DNA of 64,000 bases, taken from the NCBI GenBank assembly GCA_027310725.1, contig DAIDAG010000066.1, positions 32,828-96,827 on the forward strand, given 5' to 3'. The notes under the pieces were generated by a model. That model had not been told where the DNA came from and made no database searches. It saw only the letters and a list, made by a program, of their open reading frames with translations. Positions 9,791 through 18,850 of the stretch are shown here, piece by piece (within the stretch, counting starts at the first letter, position 1; each line of letters begins with the position of its first letter). The DNA comes from Sideroxydans sp. Its GTDB lineage: Bacteria > Pseudomonadota > Gammaproteobacteria > Burkholderiales > Gallionellaceae. The position numbers were made by a program, and so were the translations under genes.

Positions 9791-10816
9791 ATGCCCCTTA
9801 AAAATGAGCACCCGATAATTACGAATTTGACTGAGAATTCTGCAAATCCGGTCAATCGTACCGGCAGTACGGCACTGACCGAGCCGGAGTTGCAGGAACG
9901 ACATCGCCAGTTTCTTTCAGCCGCCACCTCGGACAACACCAGGCGCACGTACCGTTCCGCCATTCGTCATTTCCAAACATGGGGCGGCGCCTTGCCATGC
10001 GAGCCAGCACTGGTAATCCGTTACCTGCTGAGCTACGCGCAAGAACTCAATCCGCGCACTCTGGCGTTGCGCTTAACGGCGCTGTCGCAGTGGCACCTGT
10101 TCCAGGGGTTCGCCGATCCGACTGCCAATCCGGACGTGCGCAAGACGTTGCGCGGTATCGCACGCACCCATGGCACGCCGAAAAAGAAAGCCAAGGCGTT
10201 GCCGATCGATGATCTGGAGACGATGGTAGCGGCGCTCGCAGACGACAATAGCTTGCAGGGCATGCGGAACAAGGCGTTGCTGCAGATTGCATACTTCGGC
10301 GCTTTTCGCAGAAGTGAAGTCTCCGCGCTGACAGTCGAAGAGCTGACTTGGGAACCGGATGGGCTGACCATCACCTTGTTCCGCTCTAAGACCGACCAGG
10401 AGGGTGAAGGCGTTGTCAAAGCCATTCCCTACGGCGAGCCAGGCGGCATTTGCTGTCCAGTGACGGCCTTGAAAGATTGGCTGACGGCCGCCAACATCAC
10501 AACCGGCCCGATATTTCGACGCGTGACACGCGAGGGAGTTGTGGGCACCGATCCGCTTTACCCTGGTAGCATCAACGATATACTCAAGTCCTGCGCAACC
10601 TTAGCTGGCCTAGCTTATGTGCCTGAACTGAGCGGCCACAGCTTTAGGAGGGGATTGGCCACCAGCGCATATCGCGCCGGTGCCGACTTCAAGAATATCA
10701 AGCGCCAAGGCGGCTGGCGTCATGACGGTACAGTGCAGGGCTATATCGACGAAGCGAGTCAGTTCGAAGAGAATGCGGCGGGAAGTTTGCTGCGTCGACG
10801 TCCTAGCGCAAAATAA
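9791..10816 (+). CDS. tnpS: TnpS-like tyrosine site-specific recombinase
   Basis: 341-aa tyrosine recombinase. An N-terminal SAM-like core-binding domain covers about residues 35-125, and the catalytic domain about 135-335. Candidate catalytic residues: Arg in RRSEVSAL (~173), Lys near 200 (RSKTDQEG), H-x-x-R in SGHSFRRGLA (283-286), His/Trp in GGWRHDGT (~309-311) and Tyr in VQGYIDEA (318). It most likely resolves cointegrates of a Tn4651-type transposon together with the divergent KfrA/TnpT-like protein. An integron or plasmid-type integrase is less likely given the paired gene and intergenic dyad. The ribosome site is weak. Confidence 0.8.
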   Translation: MPLKNEHPIITNLTENSANPVNRTGSTALTEPELQERHRQFLSAATSDNTRRTYRSAIRHFQTWGGALPCEPALVIRYLLSYAQELNPRTLALRLTALSQWHLFQGFADPTANPDVRKTLRGIARTHGTPKKKAKALPIDDLETMVAALADDNSLQGMRNKALLQIAYFGAFRRSEVSALTVEELTWEPDGLTITLFRSKTDQEGEGVVKAIPYGEPGGICCPVTALKDWLTAANITTGPIFRRVTREGVVGTDPLYPGSINDILKSCATLAGLAYVPELSGHSFRRGLATSAYRAGADFKNIKRQGGWRHDGTVQGYIDEASQFEENAAGSLLRRRPSAK

Positions 10817-10932
10817 TATTTTTGTGGAACTGGCGGAAATCGGCGAAGTGCGCTGAAGAACTCCCGCGAGTTCCGAGACACTACCGTTAACTACTCAGAT
10901 GGCGGCTGGTGGCACGACTGTTGGTCTATGCC

Positions 10933-10955
10933 ATGTCGGCTATACCCGAAATTAG
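10933..10955 (+). repeat. 23-bp direct repeat, copy 1
   Basis: Starts ATGTCGGCTATACCCGAAAT and ends TAG. It matches copy 2 at 11040-11062 at 21 of 23 positions. Confidence 0.6.
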
Positions 10956-11039
10956 TCTTAACGTGCTTTATTTTCCGATTTCTGAGACGACCACTTGTAG
11001 GTGTGGCCGCGATTTCGGCTAAGTCCTATTTTTACACGT

Positions 11040-11062
11040 ATGTCGGCTGTACCCGAAATAAG
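11040..11062 (+). repeat. 23-bp direct repeat, copy 2
   Basis: Starts ATGTCGGCTGTACCCGAAAT and ends AAG. The TAAG ending resembles the inner end of Tn3-family terminal repeats, so these may mark a transposon boundary near the tnpS/tnpT pair. No GGGG outer end was seen. Confidence 0.55.
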
Positions 11063-11302
11063 CGCGCCACGAAGGGCTGCATCCCCGTCTATCGAACGTT
11101 CTACTACCGAATTACCCGGCCATATCTGAAATAAGATATCGTCGTGATTACCACTTGAGAGAAAGCGATCAATCTCTGCTTGTTACTGTAGTTTCATCGT
11201 CATGATGCCGAGTCTGGTATTTTCTGACGCTAGGTGATTTCAAGAGCAATGGGTTCGAATGTTCAGCAGTGGATTCAATTATCGATTGAGGGAATCAGAC
11301 AT

Positions 11303-11719
11303 TTATTTCGGATCATCCCATTCTGGTGCGGGGTCTTTTTGAGCTAATTTGAGGAGCAGTTGGCCTCCGCGCGCATCGTCGAATAATTCCTGGATAAAAT
11401 GATAGGTGTGGTTCACCACATCAACCATGAGCATCTTCATTTCAGCTTCGTTGAAGCGGGAGAGATCATTCCAAGGTATCTCGCCAAAGGGAGTGTGGAC
11501 AACGACATCACTATAATCGCCAGACTTTGAATCTGGAACTTTGCCGGTGTGAAAGTCTTCCAAAATGGAATTACGAAAACACCTCAAAGCAATGTGCTTG
11601 GCGAGACGCCGCTGCATTTCCGGATCAGTTATAAAAATCTTGAATGGGTCGTCATTATTCATCATGGAGTCGCTTTTGCGTGATTGATCACGTTGATAAC
11701 TTGTTCGAAACAAAGACAT
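11303..11719 (-). CDS. Conserved hypothetical protein (~120-138 aa)
   Basis: Small soluble, acidic protein with well-formed sequence (LAKHIALRCFRNSILEDFH, SDVVVHTPFGEIPWNDLSRF, MKMLMVDVVNHTYHFI). I recognise it only as a type of hypothetical protein seen in accessory regions of proteobacteria; no function is assigned. The start is uncertain: ATG 11719 has no clear ribosome site, and the adjacent ATGs at 11665/11662 (MMNNDDPFK) are equally plausible. Transcribed in the same direction as the next small gene. Confidence 0.65.
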   Translation of the reverse strand: MSLFRTSYQRDQSRKSDSMMNNDDPFKIFITDPEMQRRLAKHIALRCFRNSILEDFHTGKVPDSKSGDYSDVVVHTPFGEIPWNDLSRFNEAEMKMLMVDVVNHTYHFIQELFDDARGGQLLLKLAQKDPAPEWDDPK

Positions 11720-11844
11720 CGTTATTATGGCAGAAGCTCAATCCTTGATTCTGTCTGGTCAGCTAGAAAATTAGCAGAAAAAAATATGCCATGACAAGTT
11801 GTTGCAGAGTGCTATGGATAGCTTTGAGCACTTAGGGCGTAGCA

Positions 11845-12267
11845 TTACAAGCGTTTGCATTCCACTTTTCCAAGAGCAGCTTGGCGAATGCGCCGCTCCA
11901 GTGGCTGCGATGGCTGCCATCTACCGCCTTGTGCAACAAAGCGACTACCAGCATCAACTATAGTGCCGAGCTTCGCTGGTTTATCGTTGATCAGTTCAGC
12001 AAGCGCGAAATTCTGGCGCATGAAAGTCTTGATATCCAATCTTCCATTGTCATCGAACTTGAGCATTTCAAACAAGAGCCGATCAATTCCGCAAGGTGCT
12101 CGATTACGAAGCTCAACGATTGCTTCTGCCATACGAACTCGTTGATCGGCGAAGCGAAGTAGGGGGTGGTTTTCTGGATCGTTTATCATCGCAGTAAACC
12201 TTGAACCAGCGATTCGATATAAGGTGTCGTCTGGAGCCACAATAAATATCCGAACTGAGCAAGACAT
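11845..12267 (-). CDS. Conserved hypothetical protein (~140 aa)
   Basis: Small soluble protein starting MSCSVRIFIVAPDDTLYRIA. It has an alpha/beta character and a C-terminal basic segment (RRIRQAALGKVECKRL). ATG 12267 is preferred over 12291 because AAGGA lies about 9 bases upstream. It reads like a known class of accessory-region hypothetical, with no functional motif. It lies about 135 bp inside the left end of the IS30 element and is not itself interrupted. Confidence 0.65.
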   Translation of the reverse strand: MSCSVRIFIVAPDDTLYRIAGSRFTAMINDPENHPLLRFADQRVRMAEAIVELRNRAPCGIDRLLFEMLKFDDNGRLDIKTFMRQNFALAELINDKPAKLGTIVDAGSRFVAQGGRWQPSQPLERRIRQAALGKVECKRL

Positions 12268-12401
12268 GGCGAGAGTTCCTTTGAGGTTCAACGAGCTAGC
12301 ATCCAGATCAACTGTCCATCTGTATGCAAAATGATAGAAGGAATATTTTAACCTTCAATCCCCAGGTTTTGGCATGAAGCAGTTGACCGTCATTTTTTCG
12401 G

Positions 12402-13630
12402 TGCGGTTTCAACCGGTCGATGCAACAAGTTGGTTAAATCGTTCAGCTGGTGTTTCATAGTTTAACGTCTTCCTTGGACGCTGATTCAATTTCCTCGCCA
12501 CGCCATTGAGTTGGGCTTGCGAGTAACCAGATAGATCCATTCCCTTGGGGAAGTACTGCCTTAACAGCCCGTTCGTATTTTCATTACTCCCACGCTGCCA
12601 AGGATTCTGCGGATCACAGAAATAGACCTGTATGTCGGTCGCCAAGGTGAAACGCTTATGGTCGGCCATCTCCGACCCTCGATCCCAGGTCAGCGATTTG
12701 TAGAGTTCCTGCGGTAACTTGCGAGCGTTTCTGATGAGTGCGTTGATGACTGTTTCGGTATCTTTGCTGGCGACTTTCATCAGCATCACATAGCGCGTAT
12801 GACGTTCGACAAGGGTCACAATCTGGCTATCCAAAGTGCCGCACAACAAGTCGCCTTCCCAGTGTCCGGGCACTGCTCTGTCTTCTACCGTGGCCGGACG
12901 CTCGCTGATCGATACCGCATCGACAATCCTGCCGCGATTGTCTGTCTCCTGCATATGATGGCGGGAACGGCGCATGACTCGTGTTCGCCTCAAATGCTGC
13001 ACCAGCTCTTTCTTAAGCGCCCCACGAGCCTGAATGTAGAGACTGCGATAGATGGTTTCGTGTGACACCTGATAGCTCTCGTCGCCCGGGTAAGTATGTT
13101 TCAGCCATCCAGCAATCTGCTCCGGCGACCACTGCATCTGGAGCTTCCCTGCCACGATGTGCGCCAATGTTCGATTCTCCGCCAGTTTACAGGTCTTCGG
13201 GCGATGCGCCCGATCCCAGGCAGCTTGGTCGGCTTGATTGGCTCGATAGCCTTCTTGGTCTCCGTTGCGCTTGATCTCGCGATAAATGGTGGAGGGCGCT
13301 CGTCCGAGGGATGCGGCAATCGAGTAAATCGATTGCCCTGCTGCGACTGCACGCGATATCTCTTCGCGTTCAGCCAAAGTCAGAGCCAATCTTGAACGTC
13401 GTCGTTGGGCCGGTCGTATCCCACCGCTTTCAGCGAGAATGCGCTCGATTGATGAATGGTATCGATCAAACAACTGGGCGATCTGCTGGAGAGAATCGCC
13501 AGCCTGCCAGCGCTCCCACATCAGAGCTTTTTGGCTTTCGGTGTAATAGATTCGCGGTCTCCGTTTCATCTGCAACACTCCTTCTGCTTACGCAGATTTT
13601 AGTATGTTGCATCGACCGGTTGAAACCGCA
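12402..13630 (-). mobile_element. IS30-family insertion sequence, complete
   Basis: 1229-bp element bounded by 25-bp perfect inverted repeats (left begins TGCGGTTTCAACCGGTCGAT; right is its exact complement at 13606-13630). One transposase gene fills it. Flanks read ..TCGG | IS | GGCC.., consistent with a 2-bp GG target duplication, typical of this family. The flanks do not rejoin into a reading frame, so it appears to have entered intergenic DNA. Confidence 0.92.
12409..13578 (-). CDS. IS30-family transposase
   Basis: 389-aa DDE transposase. N-terminal helix-turn-helix regions (LQQIAQLFDRYHSSIERILAE; SIYSIAASLGRAPSTIYREI) bind the inverted repeats. The RNase H-fold core carries D in HWEGDLLCG, D in LTWDRGSEM and E in NENTNGLLR, the family's DDE triad. 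It is intact and full length, so the element may be active. Confidence 0.93.
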   Translation of the reverse strand: MLQMKRRPRIYYTESQKALMWERWQAGDSLQQIAQLFDRYHSSIERILAESGGIRPAQRRRSRLALTLAEREEISRAVAAGQSIYSIAASLGRAPSTIYREIKRNGDQEGYRANQADQAAWDRAHRPKTCKLAENRTLAHIVAGKLQMQWSPEQIAGWLKHTYPGDESYQVSHETIYRSLYIQARGALKKELVQHLRRTRVMRRSRHHMQETDNRGRIVDAVSISERPATVEDRAVPGHWEGDLLCGTLDSQIVTLVERHTRYVMLMKVASKDTETVINALIRNARKLPQELYKSLTWDRGSEMADHKRFTLATDIQVYFCDPQNPWQRGSNENTNGLLRQYFPKGMDLSGYSQAQLNGVARKLNQRPRKTLNYETPAERFNQLVASTG

Positions 13631-13734
13631 GGCCAAAGCGGACCTCCGAACAAAAACCTCCGCACGTCTGCTTTGTGGCATCAGGGCGCTTTCAACGGCG
13701 AGGCTCATCACTACACGAGACTGCTTGCCACCTT

Positions 13735-15045
13735 TCACACAGATGACAACAGCCGCTGCGCGCGTATCGCCGCGATCTTCTGCGGGATGCGGAACGAGTA
13801 TTCATGTGAATCCTGCAAGACTCGCTCAATGGTATCGAGAGAGTCAGATGTAAAGTCGGAGTGCCGGTAACGAAGGAGGCCGTTCAGCAACATCAGCACG
13901 TTGCTCAGACCAAAATCCTTCTGGTCGCCCTCTGGCAATCTGAATATCGCCGCATCCAACGCATCCCCAAGCTGGCCGATCTTCCACAATACCAAGATGA
14001 TCAAGTACGCGACGCGCGCATAACCCTTGTCGTCCTGAAGGCGGTTCAGCAGCGCATTGGCAAATCGCTCTCGTTCATCATCAGTGGTCAATGTCGCATA
14101 CAAAGCAAGGAGCGCATCGAGGTTGTCCGACCTGACTTCGGCATTGCCATGATCGATTATGATGTCCTGATTAGTCGTTGCCTGCATGGTACGTATGTCG
14201 GTGCCGAGTTGCTTGATCTCTATCCCATCCATGGCTATATAGACACTACCAAGTCCACCGGACTGGCGACCGTTCAACTCGTAGCGGCTAATCTCCGCCT
14301 GTAAGACGGAAGCAATGTTTTTCTCGATCGGATCGGCGATCGTATGCAGCGCCTCGACTGGTTTCGGCAGGTCACTAGGATTCGGCTTGCGCAAGCCCTT
14401 GCACACCACTTTGACACGCTGCTCATTGCCGTCTTCGTCGCTGATGCCGAAGACTACCGTCAGGTCTTCTCCTTCTTCTTTCCTAGGCTTGCCGCGAATC
14501 ATCACCATGACACTCGCCGGCAACGAGGTACCAGGGGCAATACGATAGTCTGACGTGTAGGCAGTGCCGTGCATGTGCCCACGCTGCTCGCGCACGGTGA
14601 CCATGTCGTTCAATATCTCGCCACGAATTGTTGGTTTAATGACTCTGGCGTGCATCAGGCCAATGGGCGAGGCACTTTGGTTCTTGACAGCAAAGTCCGC
14701 GACGATCTGTGTGACCAAGGAGTCGTCCGCTTGTTTGGCAACCGCCCATCGGCAATGTTGGGCAATGGGTGTCATGTAGAAGGTTCTGCGAGCCTTGGCC
14801 TCAGCTTGTCTAGCTCGCCATGCGACTACCAAGACATTCATCCACTTGAAAATAGCCAGCACGCTGAACAGAACAACGCTAATCACCAACCCGGGACGGT
14901 AATCTTTCGGCAGTTCGTCGTTGATTTGCGGCACGAACAGCAGCAGCCAAGCAGAAACGGCGAACGCCGTGAATAACCAAGCTGGCAGGTCCTTGACCGC
15001 CTCGACGAATTTTGCAAAGCCGTTAGTGCTTTCGGCGGGTGTCAT
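13735..15045 (-). CDS. Membrane-anchored protein of unknown function
   Basis: About 436 aa. Two hydrophobic segments near the N-terminus (LPAWLFTAFAVSAWLLLFVP and LVISVVLFSVLAIFKWMNVLVV) anchor a ~350-residue soluble part. That part contains an immunoglobulin-like stretch (VADFAVKNQSASPIGLMHAR) and a helical C-terminus. I recognise no family. ATG 15045 (MTPAEST) is a more natural start than 15075, though no strong ribosome site is seen. Its position among nucleases, a kinase and IS elements is compatible with a defence or envelope-stress role, but the sequence does not show this. Confidence 0.7.
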   Translation of the reverse strand: MTPAESTNGFAKFVEAVKDLPAWLFTAFAVSAWLLLFVPQINDELPKDYRPGLVISVVLFSVLAIFKWMNVLVVAWRARQAEAKARRTFYMTPIAQHCRWAVAKQADDSLVTQIVADFAVKNQSASPIGLMHARVIKPTIRGEILNDMVTVREQRGHMHGTAYTSDYRIAPGTSLPASVMVMIRGKPRKEEGEDLTVVFGISDEDGNEQRVKVVCKGLRKPNPSDLPKPVEALHTIADPIEKNIASVLQAEISRYELNGRQSGGLGSVYIAMDGIEIKQLGTDIRTMQATTNQDIIIDHGNAEVRSDNLDALLALYATLTTDDERERFANALLNRLQDDKGYARVAYLIILVLWKIGQLGDALDAAIFRLPEGDQKDFGLSNVLMLLNGLLRYRHSDFTSDSLDTIERVLQDSHEYSFRIPQKIAAIRAQRLLSSV

Positions 15046-15271
15046 CGGGATATACCATTCAGAAAGACAGAACATTAAACCATAGGTGCAAGCCGCCGCG
15101 CTACGTCATCGAGGGCATGGCTTTCGCGGTCGTGCCCTTCGTTGATTGAACTGATGACCGGTTGAGCTGGCAGCTATGAAACGGACGCTCATCGTTGTTA
15201 CCGTGACCGACCGCTATGGCCGAGGACTTGCGCTTGGGGATTGGCAACGTTAGGGAATGCTGATTCCAAGC

Positions 15272-15550
15272 TCAATGCTTCTCCTGCCCAACCCTTGTAA
15301 CAACATTTCCCAAAACCCCGACAAGAATCTCCATAGCGTCGCTCAGTAACTGGATCTGATCGTCGTTAGGATTTTCTATGCCGATCATAGCCAATGTCTC
15401 TTCAAGCGGCAGGGCTCCATATTTGGATTGATAGTGGGCAAGATTCATAGCTAATAACCTGGCCGTCTCCGCGACGTCGTCCTTGCTCGATTTTTGGATG
15501 AGATGATCAGCCAGGTTGTAGTATTGTTTGAATGTCGCAAAGTCAGACAT
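15272..15550 (-). CDS. Conserved hypothetical protein (~92 aa)
   Basis: Small helical protein starting MSDFATFKQYYNLADHLIQK; the pattern DDVAETARLLAMNLAHYQSKYG recalls a family of uncharacterised proteobacterial proteins. ATG 15550 is preferred over TTG 15577. From 15550 it is divergent from the HNH gene with only 13 bp between start codons, so the two promoters must overlap the opposing coding regions. Confidence 0.65.
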   Translation of the reverse strand: MSDFATFKQYYNLADHLIQKSSKDDVAETARLLAMNLAHYQSKYGALPLEETLAMIGIENPNDDQIQLLSDAMEILVGVLGNVVTRVGQEKH

Positions 15551-15563
15551 AAGGAGTTCTCGC

Positions 15564-16100
15564 GTGGATAGTCTCAAGAATAGAAGTTGGCATTATGTGC
15601 TGCCTGTATTTATCTGGGTAGCCCTCACCACGACCCAAGCCCTAGCTTCGGACCTGCCAATCCCATCGCTTACCCCAGGTGCCATTGACTTAGCCATTAC
15701 GCAGGAAAACATTCAATCGACGGTGTGCGTCAAAGGCTACACCAAAACCATTCGGCCACCGGCCAGTTACACGAACAAACTGAAAAAACGGCAGCTAAGG
15801 GAATACGGCTATGACGATCGTAACCCCAAGCACTATGAAGAGGACCATTTGATTCCGTTGAGTATAGGTGGGAATCCAACTGATTCCGGTAATCTTTGGC
15901 CTGAGCCTCGGCTTTCTGAGTGGAATGCATCCAAGAAAGATGACCTGGAGTTTGCGCTGTACAAAATGGTATGCAAGAACGAGATCAGCCTTAAGGAAGC
16001 TCAGGCAGAGATAGCGTCAGATTGGATCGCTGCGTATAAGAAATATGTGCATGAGGGTAAGGGGCGGCGACATGGGCGTAAACATGGACGGGTGGAATAG
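15564..16100 (+). CDS. Exported HNH-like endonuclease domain protein
   Basis: About 178 aa. An N-terminal signal peptide (HYVLPVFIWVALTTTQALAS) precedes a domain with EEDHLIPLSIGGNP and NLWPEP, the pattern of a single-His HNH-like nuclease core. GTG 15564 is chosen because AAGGAG lies 7 bases upstream; the longer ORF start at 15528 has no such site. It would act in the periplasm or outside the cell. Its stop is 3 bp before the NERD gene, so the two form an operon. The substrate is unknown. Confidence 0.75.
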   Translation: MDSLKNRSWHYVLPVFIWVALTTTQALASDLPIPSLTPGAIDLAITQENIQSTVCVKGYTKTIRPPASYTNKLKKRQLREYGYDDRNPKHYEEDHLIPLSIGGNPTDSGNLWPEPRLSEWNASKKDDLEFALYKMVCKNEISLKEAQAEIASDWIAAYKKYVHEGKGRRHGRKHGRVE

Positions 16101-16103
16101 ATC

Positions 16104-16844
16104 ATGAGCTTAATGTCGACGTTCAAGGGATTCATTGGTGAAGCGATGGGTTCGCTTGCTCACAAGATGCTGCTGGATAAGACCATCTATCGTGAACTGA
16201 ACAATGTCACTATCCCAACTCCAGATGGCACGACCCAGATAGACCACGTTATCGTTTCTCGATTTGGCATATTTGTGATCGAAGCGAAAAACATGAACGG
16301 CTGGATATTTGGCGATGAAAAGTCAGCTCAATGGACACAGTCGTTTCCGGGCGGTAAATTCAAATTTCAGAATCCTTTACGGCAAAATTACCGGCATACC
16401 AAATGTCTCTCTGAGTTTCTAGGAGTGGAGCATGAGAAGCTTCATTCGGTCGTCATGTTTTGGGGCGAGACCACTTTCAAGACAGAAATGCCAGAAAATG
16501 TTATGGACAAGGGCTATGCAACGTACATCAAAAGTAAGTCAGAAGTGTTATTTACGGATGCCGAAGTCGATGAAATAGTTGAGGCGATCCAGACAGGGAA
16601 ATTGCCAAGGACGTGGGCAACTCGAAAGCAGCATATTGCGTCGCTCAAAGAGCGCCATTTGAAGTCGGAAGCGAAAGCTGAAGAGGTGTCACCTCCGCAG
16701 CCACAGACAGGCTCGGATGAACCTCTATGCCCGCTTTGCAATAGCCCGATGGTGAAGAGATCAGCAAAACGAGGGGCTAATGCGGGCAATCAGTTTTGGG
16801 GTTGTTCTCGATACCCCGGTTGCAAGGGTATTGTTAGCGTGTAG
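16104..16844 (+). CDS. NERD nuclease-related domain protein with C-terminal zinc ribbon
   Basis: 246 aa. Residues ~10-130 match the NERD domain (FIGEAMGSLAHKML, TQIDHVIVSRFGIFVIEAKN), a PD-(D/E)xK-like fold whose D...E-x-K residues are all present. The C-terminus holds a topoisomerase-type C4 zinc ribbon (CPLCNSPM ... FWGCSRYPGCKGI). NERD proteins are inferred to act on DNA, and the ribbon would bind nucleic acid. GGTGGA upstream serves as ribosome site. Downstream of the exported HNH gene in one operon. Confidence 0.85.
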   Translation: MSLMSTFKGFIGEAMGSLAHKMLLDKTIYRELNNVTIPTPDGTTQIDHVIVSRFGIFVIEAKNMNGWIFGDEKSAQWTQSFPGGKFKFQNPLRQNYRHTKCLSEFLGVEHEKLHSVVMFWGETTFKTEMPENVMDKGYATYIKSKSEVLFTDAEVDEIVEAIQTGKLPRTWATRKQHIASLKERHLKSEAKAEEVSPPQPQTGSDEPLCPLCNSPMVKRSAKRGANAGNQFWGCSRYPGCKGIVSV

Positions 16845-16910
16845 CCAAAAGTGGCAGTAGGCGTTCATGAGCTACCGTTGTGATTTGCACCACCAACTTC
16901 TTCTTGTCGG

Positions 16911-16962
16911 GCTAAGCGGACCCCGAATGGCTCAATTGCCAACTTCTGCCTCCGAGACATTC
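16911..16962 (+). repeat. ~50-bp inverted repeat, left copy
   Basis: Contains CCCCGAATGGCTCAATT and CCGAGACAT. Its reverse complement recurs at 22077-22128 with about four mismatches. Together they bracket the kinase gene and its IS3-split partner. Confidence 0.75.
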
Positions 16963-17116
16963 CAGTCGGTCAAGATTTGAAAACTTTGCTAGAGTGTATG
17001 TCCATAATGTGCCATAACCTGTGATTGGACGTTGAGATTGCACTGTCAGAGAGCCGCCACTAACAAGAGGCTGGCAGCTGCGTAAGTATCTAAATAAGCA
17101 CAGTACTAACAAAACA

Positions 17117-18850
17117 ATGAATCCACCCGAAATTATCAGCGTTGATTACTTCACAAGTCACAAACACGTTGTCGCTGACTTAATGCAAGGTGGTATGGGG
17201 ATGGTTTACAAACTATTCCCCGTTTGTGGTGACGAGCAAACCGTTGCCATGAAGACCATCAAAGGCAATAGCAGTATTGAAGCATTTGATATTGAATGTG
17301 AGGCGTGGTTTTCGGTTGCACACCATCCCAATATCGCTCGCCCATTAGCTTTTGGTTCATATAAAAGCCTACCAAGCGTACTGATTGAATGGTATCCTGG
17401 TTCTCTAGCTGATTTGAAGGCAGCAGAAATGTCTGGCAAACAAATTCAGGATCTAATCTCAGGAACGATAAACGCCTTAAGTTTTTCTTATAACGAGAAA
17501 AGACTGATTCACCAAGATATAAAACCTTCGAATATTCTAATCGATGATTCAGGTTCTACCCGACTAAGCGACTTTGGTTTGGCACGTTGCGTTGCGCGAA
17601 CTGCAAAAGAGCGAATCGTTTACGACGTAGGAAATATTCCAAAATCGACCTCAAGAGAACTTTCAGGTACGCCCTTTTATATGGCCCCTGAATTGTGGGA
17701 TGGCGTAACACCGTCTATCCGAACAGATATATTTTCACTCGGAGTCACGTTTTATCAATTCCTGACAAAAGAACATCCGTATGTCGAGAATACAGAAGAG
17801 AGGCGTGTGAGTGTAAAGGTTCGAATGGAGCCATTGATTCGCGCACTTCAGGCCAAGGGGGACTTCGGGCTTCAAATACGACATTTCATTACGAAATGCT
17901 TGGAGCTTGACCCACGAAGCCGGTATCAGTCCTATGAAGAAATATTTCAAGACAACGCTTGGTTAACTCAAACGACTTTAAATGACAGTTGGGGCGTTGA
18001 GCGTTCTCATATTGTTGTTGGTTCGTCACAGTTCTATCGATCTAAAGGGGATGTTAAATCTGCATTCTCTGTTTTGGAAAAGTTTTTGGATAAGAAGCCG
18101 AATGATCCGATTCTAATGGCAGAACTCGGTAATTTGAACAATGCGATTGGCCAGCACAGTGAAGCCGAGCTGCATTTTAGTCTTGCTTATAACAATCTAA
18201 AGAAAGAGAACGGAATTTATGGCACGTATTTCGTTCCTCAACCTGCACTGGCATGGGCACGATGTTTAATCAAATTGGATCGCCCCCAAGAGGCACTCAA
18301 TATCATTGATGAGGTCTTAGGGTGGGAAAAGAAACTTCCGACTAACATCAAGCCAAAACGATCTTTGGCGGATTCTGGGCGGTGTTCTGAAATAGGCTGG
18401 TACTACCTTTACCGAGGAGAGTTTGAAAAAGCGACGAACACACTTCTTAAGTACTCGTCTAGGCGCTCGTTGGATAAGGAAGAGACGGTGTGGCTTGTTG
18501 AGGCAGCTTGGATATCCGGGCTAATCAAATTTAGCGCAGATGAAATTACACTAAAAATAGTTGAAATGCTCCCTGACGTTGTGGCAAGTAAGGGGGAAAT
18601 TGAATACACGTGGTCTCGGGTGATTCTTCACGCACATGTAAATCCGTTGCATAAGGCCAAACTCTACAATTCCAATCCAAGCTATTTTTTTGTCGAAACT
18701 AATAGTCTGGAGAAAGCAGAGGGATTAAAGAGCGGAAGCTTGATGATTCCCAACGAGATCAGCAAACAAATTCCTTTTGTAGTCATAATGGACAAATTCT
18801 CCACGGGTGGTAAGCATCATGAGCATATTCGATCTATTTCGAAAATCTGA
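17117..18850 (+). CDS. Serine/threonine protein kinase with C-terminal TPR region
   Basis: 577 aa. The kinase domain (about 15-280) has a glycine loop QGGMGMVYK, ATP-binding Lys46 in VAMK, catalytic HQDIKPSN at 132-139, DFG at 152-154 and GTPFYMAPELWDG at 184-196. The catalytic loop has HQD in place of HRD, so it is a non-RD kinase that may not need activation-loop phosphorylation. Residues about 300-470 form TPR-like helical repeats (AELGNLNNAIGQHSEAELHF; RPQEALNIIDEVL). No transmembrane segment is evident. The ORF overlaps the next gene's start by 32 bp, so they act as a pair. The DNA is visibly AT-richer than neighbouring regions, which suggests transfer. Confidence 0.9.
   Translation: MNPPEIISVDYFTSHKHVVADLMQGGMGMVYKLFPVCGDEQTVAMKTIKGNSSIEAFDIECEAWFSVAHHPNIARPLAFGSYKSLPSVLIEWYPGSLADLKAAEMSGKQIQDLISGTINALSFSYNEKRLIHQDIKPSNILIDDSGSTRLSDFGLARCVARTAKERIVYDVGNIPKSTSRELSGTPFYMAPELWDGVTPSIRTDIFSLGVTFYQFLTKEHPYVENTEERRVSVKVRMEPLIRALQAKGDFGLQIRHFITKCLELDPRSRYQSYEEIFQDNAWLTQTTLNDSWGVERSHIVVGSSQFYRSKGDVKSAFSVLEKFLDKKPNDPILMAELGNLNNAIGQHSEAELHFSLAYNNLKKENGIYGTYFVPQPALAWARCLIKLDRPQEALNIIDEVLGWEKKLPTNIKPKRSLADSGRCSEIGWYYLYRGEFEKATNTLLKYSSRRSLDKEETVWLVEAAWISGLIKFSADEITLKIVEMLPDVVASKGEIEYTWSRVILHAHVNPLHKAKLYNSNPSYFFVETNSLEKAEGLKSGSLMIPNEISKQIPFVVIMDKFSTGGKHHEHIRSISKI

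Larger units (their letters stand above)
10817..11302. other. Non-coding stretch with degenerate repeats
   Basis: No convincing gene lies in this ~490-bp interval. It holds two near-identical 23-bp direct repeats and a weaker third copy near 11113-11135, all ending in AAATTAG or AAATAAG. A related TTATTTCGG in the opposite sense appears at about 11303. The 68-aa ORF at 10928 is built from these repeats and is not credible. Confidence 0.5.

Noticed and set aside
10928-11134. 68-aa plus-strand ORF
   Set aside because: It consists largely of the 23-bp repeats and intergenic sequence, has no ribosome site and an odd composition.
12292-13734. Gene disrupted by the IS30 element
   Set aside because: Joining the flanks at 12401 and 13631 gives no extended reading frame.
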